A DNA stretch of 64,000 nt from Jannaschia helgolandensis (GTDB lineage: Bacteria > Pseudomonadota > Alphaproteobacteria > Rhodobacterales > Rhodobacteraceae). The stretch lies in the NCBI RefSeq assembly GCF_900109285.1, contig NZ_FNZQ01000001.1, forward strand, positions 711,001-775,000, read 5' to 3'. Positions 45,995 to 54,503 of this stretch are shown piece after piece. Within the stretch, counting starts at the first letter, position 1. Each line of letters begins with the position of its first letter. Position numbers and translations under genes: made by a program. Below the pieces are notes generated by a model. It was not told where the DNA came from. It did not search any database and was given only the letters and a program-made list of their open reading frames with translations.

Positions 45995-46540
45995 TCATGC
46001 CGCCCTCAGCGGGTAGGCCGCGAGCGGTTCATAGATCGGGCCCCTTGGTGTCAAAACGGACGACCAGAGCATGGCACCCGTCACAGGGGCCTGCGGCATG
46101 GACGGCACGCCGAGGCGGGATATCGTCGCGGGCAGGTCGGACGTCTCGGACGGAGCCGAATTGGGAAAGCGCACCAGCGTCACGTGCGGGCGGAAGCGTT
46201 CGCACGGCAGGTCGATTCCGGCGCTGCGGGCGGCATTGCGGACGGTCTCGCGCAGGGCGGTCAGATCGGCACCGGGCATCAGGTCCAGCACGACCGCACG
46301 CGGTTTGCGCGCCCCCAGCGCGGCAAAGGCCAAGGGGCGCAGGGTCGCGGCAGCCAGCCGCTTGGCCGACAGAGTGTCGCTCAGCGCCTCCAGCCGTTGC
46401 TCGGGCTGGTCGTCCAGAAAGGCCAGTGTCACGTGCAGATCGTCGGGCGCGACCCTGTTGCCGCCGCGCATCCGGCCCTGTGCAGTGACCAGCGGCCCGA
46501 TCCATTCGGTGGGCACCGAGAGGCCGACGAAAGCCCTCAT
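45995..46540 (-). CDS. thpR: RNA 2',3'-cyclic phosphodiesterase (ThpR/LigT)
   Basis: 2H phosphoesterase of 181 residues. The two catalytic HxT motifs are DDLHVTLAFLDDQPEQRLEA and FRPHVTLVRFPN; it starts MRAFVGLSVPTEWIGPL. It opens RNA 2',3'-cyclic phosphates. Its ATG overlaps the livF stop (ATGA), so it is translated with the transporter genes although no functional tie is obvious. Confidence 0.9.
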   Translation of the reverse strand: MRAFVGLSVPTEWIGPLVTAQGRMRGGNRVAPDDLHVTLAFLDDQPEQRLEALSDTLSAKRLAAATLRPLAFAALGARKPRAVVLDLMPGADLTALRETVRNAARSAGIDLPCERFRPHVTLVRFPNSAPSETSDLPATISRLGVPSMPQAPVTGAMLWSSVLTPRGPIYEPLAAYPLRAA

Positions 46541-47394
46541 GACAGCCACCGTTTGCGACGGCGATAGGAGCGCACATCGCGGAAGGACTTGCGCCCCTCG
46601 TCCGACATGCCGAGGTAGAATTCCTTGACGTCCGGGTTTTCGCGCAGGTCTGCCGCAGGGCCGTCCATGACAATGCGGCCCGATTCCAGAATATAGCCGT
46701 AGTGCGCGAACCGCAGCGCAACATTGGTGTTCTGTTCGGCCAGCAGAAAAGTCACGCCCTGTTCTTCGTTGAGGCGTTTCACGATGCCGAAGATCTGTTC
46801 CACCAGCTGCGGGGCAAGGCCCATCGACGGCTCGTCCAGCAGGATCATTTCGGGGCGTGCCATCATGGCGCGGCCAATGGCGCACATCTGCTGTTCGCCG
46901 CCCGAGGTATAGCCGGCCTGCGATTTGCGGCGTTCGCGCAGACGGGGGAAATAGTCGTAGACCATCTCCAGATCGTCGGCGGTCGCCTTGCCGCCGTCGC
47001 GCCGGGTGTAAGCCCCGGTCAGCAGGTTTTCCTCGATCGTCAGATGCTCGAAGCAGTGACGGCCCTCCATCACCTGAATGACGCCACGCTCGACCAGATC
47101 GGCGGGCGACAGACCCTGGATGCGATCGCCCTTGTAGAGGATCGAGCCCTTGGTGACGTCGCCGCGTTCCGACCGCAGAAGGTTGGATATCGCCTTGAGC
47201 GTCGTCGTCTTGCCCGCGCCATTGCCGCCCAGAAGCGCGGTGATGCCGCCCTTGGGAACAGAAAGTGACACACCCTTCAGCACGAGGATCACGTGGTTGT
47301 AGATCACCTCGATATTGTTGACCTCCAGCAGCGCGTCTTCGGTGGCCGGTTCGGTCGCGGGGTCGGGTTTCGCATCGAGTTGGGTATCGGGCAT
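46537..47394 (-). CDS. livF: Branched-chain-type ABC transporter ATP-binding protein (LivF)
   Basis: ATPase of a HAAT-family importer, 285 residues. Walker A is LGGNGAGKTTTLKAIS, signature YTSGGEQQMCAIGRAMMA and Walker B MILLDEPSMGLAP; RGVIQVMEGRHCFEHLTIEENL is the LivF-type Q-loop region. The extra ~20 residue N-terminal stretch (DTQLDAKPDPATEPATED) is low-complexity. The start is the ATG at 47394. With LivG, LivH, LivM and LivJ it imports amino acids or, in this locus, perhaps another carboxylic acid. Confidence 0.92.
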   Translation of the reverse strand: MPDTQLDAKPDPATEPATEDALLEVNNIEVIYNHVILVLKGVSLSVPKGGITALLGGNGAGKTTTLKAISNLLRSERGDVTKGSILYKGDRIQGLSPADLVERGVIQVMEGRHCFEHLTIEENLLTGAYTRRDGGKATADDLEMVYDYFPRLRERRKSQAGYTSGGEQQMCAIGRAMMARPEMILLDEPSMGLAPQLVEQIFGIVKRLNEEQGVTFLLAEQNTNVALRFAHYGYILESGRIVMDGPAADLRENPDVKEFYLGMSDEGRKSFRDVRSYRRRKRWLS

Positions 47395-47505
47395 CAAAGG
47401 TCTCCCTCGCGTCATTGCCGGGGCCCGCACGGGGTCTGGGGAACAAGGCGATGGTTTCAGTCCAGGCCCCGGCCCGATGCGAACACCGGGCCGGGACAGG
47501 TCACA

Positions 47506-48783
47506 TTACTGGCAGGCCAGGTCGACGTTGTTTTCCGCGGCATAGGCGGCGGAATCTTCGGCAATCAGCGGGTCGATCACCGATGCGTCGGATTCGATCC
47601 AGTCGGTAATGATCTTCCATTCCTTGGCCGATGCATCCCATTGCTGCACCTTGCCCTGACCCGATCCGCCGTGGTCCTGGCAGGACACCGTGAACGCAGG
47701 CCCGAAGTTCGGCATGCCCAGGCTTTCCATCAGCGCCTCGTCGATGACCAGCGCCTCCATCCCGTCGCGCATCATGGCGGGAGTAATGTTCGGTTCGCCA
47801 TGGATTTCCTGCGCTTTCTTCACCGCCTCGGCGGCCAGCATCGCGGCGTAGAAGCCCCGGTTGTACAGGACCGTTCCGACCTGATCGCCGTTGCCCGCCG
47901 CCTTGCCCGCGCCGGTCACATATTGCTCCAGATCGGCGAAGATCGGAAAATCTGTGCCGACATTGTGCATCGCCAGCGCCTTGTAGCCATCGGCGGCGTC
48001 GCCCACCGGCAGCACGTCGTTTTCGGACCCGGCCCACCAGTTGCCGATGAACTGATCCATCGGATAACGGATGTTCGCGGCTTCCTGGATGGCGACCTGG
48101 TTCATGACGCCCCAGCCCCACATGATGACGTAATCGGGCTGTTCGCGACGGATTTGCAGCCACTGGGACTTCTGCTCCTGACCGGGGTGGTCGACGGGCA
48201 ATTCGGTCAGTTCGAACCCATGTTTGACCGAGAGCTCCTGCAACGTCCGGATCGGCTCCTTGCCATAGGCGGAGTTGTGGTAGAGCAGCGCGATCTTCTT
48301 GCCTTCCAGGCTGCCGTCATTTTCGGACAACAGGTAGTTGATCGCGATCGACGCGCCGTCCCAGTAGTTGGCCGGATAGTTGAAGATGTTGTTGAACACT
48401 TCGCCGTTCGCGGCCGAGGTGCGGCCATATCCCATCGTGTGCATCGGGATGCCGTCGGCGGCGGTCTTGGGGATCAGCTGATAGGTGATGCCGGTCGACA
48501 GCGGCTGATAGACAAGCGCGCCTTCGCCCTTGGTCGACTCGTAGCATTCCACACCTTTTTCGGTGTTGTAGCCGGTTTCGCATTCGATGACCCGCGTCGG
48601 CACGCCGCCGATGCCACCATCGCGTTCGTTCAGCAAAGTGAAGTAGTCGGCATAGCCATCCGCGAACGGGATGCCGCCCGCCGCATAGGGGCCGGTGCGA
48701 TAGCTGAGCGACGGAAACACGAGTTGCGCCATCACCGGGGTCGCGGCCATCATGGCCGCAACGGTCAAAGTCAAAAGTTTCAT
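47506..48783 (-). CDS. ABC transporter periplasmic substrate-binding protein (LivJ-like)
   Basis: A 425-residue type I periplasmic binding protein with a signal peptide cleaved near residue 19 (MKLLTLTVAAMMAATPVMA). The fold shows FPSLSYRTGPYAAGGIPFAD, YYTLL-type early strands, IPMHTMGYGRTSAANGEVF, IALLYHNSAYGKEP and YVIMWGWGVMNQVAIQEAA. It is longer and more divergent than LivJ, more like the urea/aromatic/short-chain-acid binding subgroup, so amino-acid specificity should not be assumed. Confidence 0.88.
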   Translation of the reverse strand: MKLLTLTVAAMMAATPVMAQLVFPSLSYRTGPYAAGGIPFADGYADYFTLLNERDGGIGGVPTRVIECETGYNTEKGVECYESTKGEGALVYQPLSTGITYQLIPKTAADGIPMHTMGYGRTSAANGEVFNNIFNYPANYWDGASIAINYLLSENDGSLEGKKIALLYHNSAYGKEPIRTLQELSVKHGFELTELPVDHPGQEQKSQWLQIRREQPDYVIMWGWGVMNQVAIQEAANIRYPMDQFIGNWWAGSENDVLPVGDAADGYKALAMHNVGTDFPIFADLEQYVTGAGKAAGNGDQVGTVLYNRGFYAAMLAAEAVKKAQEIHGEPNITPAMMRDGMEALVIDEALMESLGMPNFGPAFTVSCQDHGGSGQGKVQQWDASAKEWKIITDWIESDASVIDPLIAEDSAAYAAENNVDLACQ

Positions 48784-48853
48784 CGGTGTATCCTCCCTAA
48801 GGTTCCGATATTCACGGGCGGGATCTAGCCCGCCTTCTCAATGACCCGGCCCG

Positions 48854-49930
48854 TCAATGCGGGAAGGGCCACAATCTCAGTTTTTCCTTCGTCACGCGCC
48901 ATATCTGCGCCAGCCCGTGCGGCTCCACGATCAGGAAGAACACGATCAGCGCGCCGACGATCACCAGATTCAGATGTGCCACGATGTCGGTGGGCCAGCC
49001 CAGCAGATCGACGCCGACCAGCTTGAGCACGACCGGCAACAGCACGAGAAACGCAGCGCCCGCGAAACTGCCGAAGATAGAGCCAAGCCCGCCGATGATG
49101 ACCATGAACAGCACGAGGAACGATTTCTGGATGCCGAAAGCCTCACCCACCTCGACCGCACCCAGATAGATCGTGAAGAATAGCGCGCCCGACACGCCGA
49201 TGAAGAACGACGACACCGCGAAGGCCGACAGTTTGGCGCGCAGCGGATTCACTCCGATGATTTCGGCGGCGATGTCCATGTCGCGGATCGCCATCCATTT
49301 GCGCCCCATCGTGCCGCGCGTCAGATTGCGCGCGACCCATGCAAGGACGATCACGAACACGAGGGAGAAGGCATATTGCGCCCAGGCCTCGGTGTTCGGT
49401 CCGGTGACGGTAATGCCGAAGACGCTGCGCTCCGGCGCGCTGATCTGTCCGGAGGCGGAGTAGTTGTAGAACCACGGCACCTTATTGAAGAGCCAGACGA
49501 GGAAGAACTGCGCGGCCAGCGTGGCGACGGCGAGGTAGAACCCCTTGATCCGCAGGGACGGCAGGCCGAACAGCGCGCCGACGGCGGCAGTGACGAGGCC
49601 CGACAGCAGCGTGACGGTGAACATATCCATCCACGGAAACGCGGTCATGAATTTGTAGGACGAATAAGCCCCGACGGCCATGAACCCGCCGGTCCCCAGC
49701 GACACCTGCCCGCAGTAACCGACCAAGATGTTCAGGCCGAGCGCGGCGATGGCATAGATCAGGAACGGCACCAGCAGCGAGCTGGCCCAGTAATCGTTGA
49801 CCAGAAAGGGGACGACGAAGATGGCAAACGCCAGAATGACCCAGTAACCCCAACGGTCGAACTTGATCGGGAAGGTCTGATTGTCGGCAGGGTAGGAGGT
49901 TTTGAAGTCTCCGGCTTCACGGTAGAGCAT
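48854..49930 (-). CDS. livM: Branched-chain-type ABC transporter permease LivM
   Basis: Membrane permease, 358 residues with about ten hydrophobic segments. Family stretches: LLVPFLIYAIAALGLNILVG, YCGQVSLGTGGFMAVGAYSS and the coupling-helix region RDMDIAAEIIGVNPLRAKLSAFAVSSFFIG. The ATG at 49930 has GGGGGA 4-9 bases upstream and is preferred to one 12 bases earlier. Pairs with LivH. Confidence 0.92.
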   Translation of the reverse strand: MLYREAGDFKTSYPADNQTFPIKFDRWGYWVILAFAIFVVPFLVNDYWASSLLVPFLIYAIAALGLNILVGYCGQVSLGTGGFMAVGAYSSYKFMTAFPWMDMFTVTLLSGLVTAAVGALFGLPSLRIKGFYLAVATLAAQFFLVWLFNKVPWFYNYSASGQISAPERSVFGITVTGPNTEAWAQYAFSLVFVIVLAWVARNLTRGTMGRKWMAIRDMDIAAEIIGVNPLRAKLSAFAVSSFFIGVSGALFFTIYLGAVEVGEAFGIQKSFLVLFMVIIGGLGSIFGSFAGAAFLVLLPVVLKLVGVDLLGWPTDIVAHLNLVIVGALIVFFLIVEPHGLAQIWRVTKEKLRLWPFPH

Positions 49931-50004
49931 GGCATCCCCCATCGATGGGCGTCACCCATTCTGCAATTGTCGTTTTGTCCGTCGTGTCGATAGGACCCAC
50001 CGCC

Positions 50005-50994
50005 TCAAACCCTCTCAATGATCTTCTCCCCGAACAGGCCCTGCGGACGGAACACCAGGAAAACCAGCGCCAGCACATAGGCGAACCAGTTCTCGGTCGC
50101 GCCGCCAAGGAACGGCGCGCCGATCAGGAATTCGAACAGCTTCTCGCCGACACCAATGATCAACCCGCCGACGATGGCACCGGGGATCGACGTGAACCCG
50201 CCCAGCATCAGGACCGGAAGCGCCTTGAGCGCGATCAGCGACAGCGAGAACTGCACACCGGATTTCGCGCCCCACATGATGCCAGCGACCAGTGCCACGA
50301 AGCCCGCGATGGACCAGACCAGCACCCAGATGAAGTTGAGCGAAATGCCCACGCTGAGCGCGGCCTGGTGATCGTCGGCCACGGCCCGCAAGGCGCGGCC
50401 CTGCTTGGTGTATTGGCTGAACAGCACCAGACCCGCGACCAGCAGTGCCGCGATGATCGTCGCCACGATATCCAGATTGTCGATGAAGAAGCCGTAGCCG
50501 AAGGCCTCGAACGTGGTCTGGTCGATCCAGTCGTTGATGCCCTGCGGCAGGCCGACGTCCAGCTTCTTGATCTCGGACCCCCACATCAGGTCGGCGACGC
50601 CTTCGAGGAAATACGCGAGGCCGATGGTCGCCATGAACAGGATGATCGGTTCCTGGTTCACGAGGTGCGAAAAGATATAGCGATTCACCAGCCACGCGAA
50701 GCCCGCCATCACCACCACGGTCAGCAGAATCGCCAGCAGGGCCGGGGCCTGCCATCCGAAATACTGGATATCGGTGCCGAAGATCGCGTTGATGAGATAG
50801 CTGAACGGCACCTGTCCGTTCTGGATGCCCACCAGCGTCATCGCGGCAAACAGAGCCATGACGCCCTGAGCGTAGTTGAAAATACCGGACGCCTTGAAGA
50901 TCAGCACGAATCCGAGGGCGACGAGCGCATACATCACGCCCGCCATCAGGCCGTTCAGGGCGACTTCCATTCCGAAGAGCAGTTGGTCGGGCAT
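50005..50994 (-). CDS. livH: Branched-chain-type ABC transporter permease LivH
   Basis: Membrane permease, 329 residues, about eight hydrophobic segments. It starts MPDQLLFGMEVALNGLMAGV and has YALVALGFVLIFKASGIFNYAQGVMALFAA, typical of LivH, plus GRALRAVADDHQAALSVGISLNF as the coupling region. Lies between livG and livM. Confidence 0.93.
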   Translation of the reverse strand: MPDQLLFGMEVALNGLMAGVMYALVALGFVLIFKASGIFNYAQGVMALFAAMTLVGIQNGQVPFSYLINAIFGTDIQYFGWQAPALLAILLTVVVMAGFAWLVNRYIFSHLVNQEPIILFMATIGLAYFLEGVADLMWGSEIKKLDVGLPQGINDWIDQTTFEAFGYGFFIDNLDIVATIIAALLVAGLVLFSQYTKQGRALRAVADDHQAALSVGISLNFIWVLVWSIAGFVALVAGIMWGAKSGVQFSLSLIALKALPVLMLGGFTSIPGAIVGGLIIGVGEKLFEFLIGAPFLGGATENWFAYVLALVFLVFRPQGLFGEKIIERV

Positions 50995-51072
50995 GGTTTT
51001 CCTCAGCTTTCCAGATCGGGATCAGATGCAAGAAACAGGGCGTGGAGTTTGCCGCCGCGCGCGGCACATCGC

Positions 51073-51888
51073 TCAGTCATGCGCGACCCCCAGATAGGCG
51101 TCGATCACGGCCTGATTGTTGCGCACTTCGTCAGGTGTGCCGTCACCGATCTTGCGGCCGTAATCCATCACGACGACCCGGTCCGACAGGTCCATGACGA
51201 CGCCCATGTCGTGTTCGATCAGGGCGATCGTGGTGCCGAATTCATCGTTCACGTCGAGGATGAAACGGGACATGTCCTCCTTCTCCTCGACGTTCATGCC
51301 GGCCATCGGTTCGTCCAGCAGCAGCAGGCTGGGTTCGGCGGCCAGCGCGCGGGCCAGTTCGACGCGCTTCTTCAGGCCATAGGGCAGGCGGCCCACCGGG
51401 GTTTTTCTAATCGCTTGAATTTCAAGGAAATCAATGACCCTTTCAACCGCCGCCCGGTTCTCGGTTTCTTCCTTCGCCGCGCGACCCCACCAGATCGCCT
51501 GACTCAGCATATTGGTCTTCATGTGGCCCAGCCGTCCGGTCATGACGTTGTCCAGAACCGACATGCCCTCGAACAGGGCGATGTTCTGGAACGTCCGCGC
51601 GATGCCCTGCTGCGCGACCTCGTAAGGCTTCATTTTCGGACGCAGCTTGCCGCGATACCAGACCTCCCCTTCCTGCGGGACGTAGAAGCCGGAGATCACG
51701 TTGAGCATCGACGACTTGCCCGCCCCGTTCGGCCCGATGATGGCACGGATCTCGCCCTCGCGGATATCGAAGGAAATGTCCTTGATCGCCTCGACCCCGC
51801 CAAAGCGCAGCGTGATGTTGCGCAGGTCCATGACCGTGCCGCCGATGGTGCGGCCGTCGGGGGTGGTGATGGTGTCGGTGTCTAGCAT
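51073..51888 (-). CDS. livG: Branched-chain-type ABC transporter ATP-binding protein (LivG)
   Basis: ATPase, 271 residues. Walker A IIGPNGAGKSSMLNVISG, a LivG-type GIARTFQNIALFEGMSVLDN Q-loop, signature LPYGLKKRVELARALAAEPS and Walker B LLLLDEPMAGMN. The order livG-livH-livM-livJ-livF is complete, so the importer can be functional on its own. Confidence 0.93.
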   Translation of the reverse strand: MLDTDTITTPDGRTIGGTVMDLRNITLRFGGVEAIKDISFDIREGEIRAIIGPNGAGKSSMLNVISGFYVPQEGEVWYRGKLRPKMKPYEVAQQGIARTFQNIALFEGMSVLDNVMTGRLGHMKTNMLSQAIWWGRAAKEETENRAAVERVIDFLEIQAIRKTPVGRLPYGLKKRVELARALAAEPSLLLLDEPMAGMNVEEKEDMSRFILDVNDEFGTTIALIEHDMGVVMDLSDRVVVMDYGRKIGDGTPDEVRNNQAVIDAYLGVAHD

Positions 51889-51973
51889 GGTGTTCTCCGT
51901 AGGGCTGCAGTCAACCCTTCACCCACCCGCGCTGAAGTAATTCCCATTCCGTGGGCCGCTACGTGACCAGAGG

Positions 51974-52324
51974 TCAGATCGGAGGAAGAAGATCGCTTCC
52001 GTTCTCCAGAAGACCGCTCTTGCCAGCCATCCGAATTGACGACGCGAGGAGTAACCCGAAGACATGCGCAACGAATGGGATGCTCAATCGCATCATCCTG
52101 AAAACCTCTTGTTCCGTTGGGACGACAAAAGCAAAGAAGCCGTTTCGAACCGCACTTCCCGTTGCGTCTAGAACCGGGATCAATATCCAAACAACCCCCA
52201 TCTTCATGCCGAACGGCATCGACAGAAACGGCAGGCCCAGCGCGATTGCGCCGAGCGGAATCGCAACCCTGAATAAGGATAGCACATCCCCGATCTTCTC
52301 GAACAGATCGAGTGATCGTGCCAT
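51974..52324 (-). CDS. Small membrane protein of unknown function
   Basis: A 116-residue protein with two or three hydrophobic segments (FRVAIPLGAIALGLPFLSMP, MGVVWILIPVLDATGS, and a weaker one near SIPFVAHVFGLLLASSIRMA). It resembles nothing I recognise. The start is taken as the ATG at 52324 (MARSLDLFEKIGDVLS); a frame to 52345 is also open. Its lower GC and its place between the CoA-ligase gene and livG, which otherwise read as one operon, suggest an insertion. Confidence 0.5.
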   Translation of the reverse strand: MARSLDLFEKIGDVLSLFRVAIPLGAIALGLPFLSMPFGMKMGVVWILIPVLDATGSAVRNGFFAFVVPTEQEVFRMMRLSIPFVAHVFGLLLASSIRMAGKSGLLENGSDLLPPI

Positions 52325-52384
52325 GATCCAACTTGTGTGCCACATAGGGGGTAGTTTGGGCTACTAAATCGGTCGGAAGCAAGG

Positions 52385-54331
52385 TCACTCCGCCGCCTCC
52401 AACGCCTTGCCCGTCACCGGCACGACCGCCGCGTCGCACATCTTCACGGTTGCCTTGATCTTGCCCTTGCGGCCGTCCTCGTAGGTCACGTCCGTCTCGG
52501 TATAGACCTCGCCCACATCGCCATAGAGGCCTTCGATCAGGTCGGCGTATTTCTCCTCGATGATCCGGCGGCGGACCTTCTGGGTGCGCGTCATCTCGTC
52601 GTCGTCGGCGTCGAGTTGTTTGTGCAGGACAAGGAAGCGGTGGATCTGACAGCCCGCCAGCATGTCGTCTTCGGCGACGGATTTGTTCACCGCCTCGACG
52701 TGGGCCGTGATCGTGGCCAGCACGCGGGGGTGCTGCGCCAGTTCCTGATAGGAGGCATAGGCGATGTTATTGCGCTCGGCCCAGTTGCCGACGGCGGTCA
52801 GGTCGATGTTGATGAAGGCGACGCAGCGGTCGCGGGTGTTGCCGAAGACCACGGCCTCGTAGATGTCGGGATAGAACTTCAGCTTGTTTTCGACAAACTT
52901 GGGCGCGAACAGCGCGCCGTTCGCCATCTTGCCGACGTCCTTGGCGCGGTCGATGATCCGCAGGTGGCCGGTGTCCGGTTCGATGAAACCGGCGTCGCCG
53001 GTCGCGACCCAGCCTTCGGCGTCCTTGGTGGAGGCGGTGCTTTCGGGGTTGTTGTAGTATTCGACGAAGCTGCCGGGCGAGCGATAGAAGACTTCCCCGC
53101 TTTCCGCGATTTTCAACTCGACGCCGGGTGTCGGCGTGCCGACCGTGTCGGAGCGGACTTCGTGGTCCTTCTGCTGGGTGATGAAGACCGAGGCTTCGGT
53201 CTGACCGTAAAGCTGTTTCAGATTGATCCCGATCGAGCGATAGAAATCGAACAGTTCCGGCCCGATCGCTTCGCCCGCGGTATAGCCGACACGCACCCGG
53301 CTCAGGCCCAGCGTGTTCTTCAGCGGCCCGAACACCAGCAATTCACCCAGACGATATTTCATCCGGTCGAACAGGCCGACAGGCTCGTCGTCCAGAAGCC
53401 GGGGTCCGACCCCTTTGGCATGCGCCATGAAGTGGTCGAACATCGCCTTCTTGATCTTCGAGGCGTCCTCCATCCGGATCATCACGTTGGTCAGTTGCGT
53501 CTCGAACACGCGGGGCGGGGCGAAGTAATAGGTCGGACCGATTTCGCGCAGGTCCTGCATCGTGGTGTCGGCGCTCTCGGGGCAGTTGACGCAGAACCCG
53601 GTGACCATGGCCTGCCCGATGGAAAAGATGAAATCCCCGACCCAGGCCATCGGCAGATAGGCCAGCACGTCGTCGGTCTGGCGCAGGTGGTCAAACCCGC
53701 TGGAGGCAAGTGCGGTCGACACGATATTGTCATGGCTCAGCACGACGCCCTTGGGTTTGCCCGTCGTGCCGGAGGTGTAGAGCATCACGCAGGTTGTGGC
53801 GCCGGTCTGCTGCGCCCGGCGACGGTCCATTTCGGCGCGGTCGGCAGTGCGCCCTGCTTCGCGCAGGGTGGCGATGGACGACATGACGCTGTGGTCGTAT
53901 TTGCGCAATCCGCGACCGTCCAGATACAGGATGTGGCGCAGCCCCTCGATCCGGTCGCGGACCTCCTCGACCTTGTCGACCTGCTCCTGATCGGCGGCGA
54001 TGACGAACTTGGCGCTGCAGTGACCCAGCACATAGGCGATCTCCTCGCCCACTGCGTCCTGATAGAGCGGCACCGGGATCGCCCCGGCGCATTGCACGGC
54101 GACCATCGACATATAAAGCTGCGGACGGTTGCGTCCGATGACGGCGACATGCTCGCCGATCTCCAGACCGAGGGAGATCAGGCCAAGCGCCATCTCTTCG
54201 ATCTCGGTGCGGGCCTGATCCCAGGTCCATTGCTGCCAGATGCCGAATTCTTTCTCGCGATAGGCGGGCGCATCGGCAAAGGCCGTCGCGTTCCGGTCCA
54301 GAAACTCCGGAATCGTGTGCAGGTCGGTCAT
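52385..54331 (-). CDS. Long-chain-type acyl-CoA ligase (AMP-forming)
   Basis: A 648-residue adenylate-forming ligase. The phosphate loop is MLYTSGTTGKPKGVVLSHDN, later KQLYGQTEASVFITQQKDH and GWVATGDAGFIEPDTGHLRI. It would activate a fatty or aromatic carboxylate to the CoA thioester. Ligases of this exact type commonly head the liv-type importer in rhizobia and roseobacters, and here it is first in the same direction. The start is the ATG at 54331. The substrate is not determinable from sequence. Confidence 0.9.
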   Translation of the reverse strand: MTDLHTIPEFLDRNATAFADAPAYREKEFGIWQQWTWDQARTEIEEMALGLISLGLEIGEHVAVIGRNRPQLYMSMVAVQCAGAIPVPLYQDAVGEEIAYVLGHCSAKFVIAADQEQVDKVEEVRDRIEGLRHILYLDGRGLRKYDHSVMSSIATLREAGRTADRAEMDRRRAQQTGATTCVMLYTSGTTGKPKGVVLSHDNIVSTALASSGFDHLRQTDDVLAYLPMAWVGDFIFSIGQAMVTGFCVNCPESADTTMQDLREIGPTYYFAPPRVFETQLTNVMIRMEDASKIKKAMFDHFMAHAKGVGPRLLDDEPVGLFDRMKYRLGELLVFGPLKNTLGLSRVRVGYTAGEAIGPELFDFYRSIGINLKQLYGQTEASVFITQQKDHEVRSDTVGTPTPGVELKIAESGEVFYRSPGSFVEYYNNPESTASTKDAEGWVATGDAGFIEPDTGHLRIIDRAKDVGKMANGALFAPKFVENKLKFYPDIYEAVVFGNTRDRCVAFINIDLTAVGNWAERNNIAYASYQELAQHPRVLATITAHVEAVNKSVAEDDMLAGCQIHRFLVLHKQLDADDDEMTRTQKVRRRIIEEKYADLIEGLYGDVGEVYTETDVTYEDGRKGKIKATVKMCDAAVVPVTGKALEAAE

Positions 54332-54503
54332 GTCGGTCGTCCTCCCTCCGCGGTCCTGACGAAACGCGGCCTCCGATGCCACCATCCACGGTGATTCCTT
54401 CAATGGTGTTTCCCGATTCTAACGAATTGTAACGACATGCTGTCGTCGCGTGCGGCCTTGCCGTGTCCGGCCCCCGTGATACCGTCGTGGTCAGAGGGTG
54501 CCC

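Noticed and set aside
46000-48828. Long plus-strand open frames opposite the liv genes
   Set aside because: They mirror the real minus-strand genes in high-GC DNA and lack ribosome sites and domain similarity.
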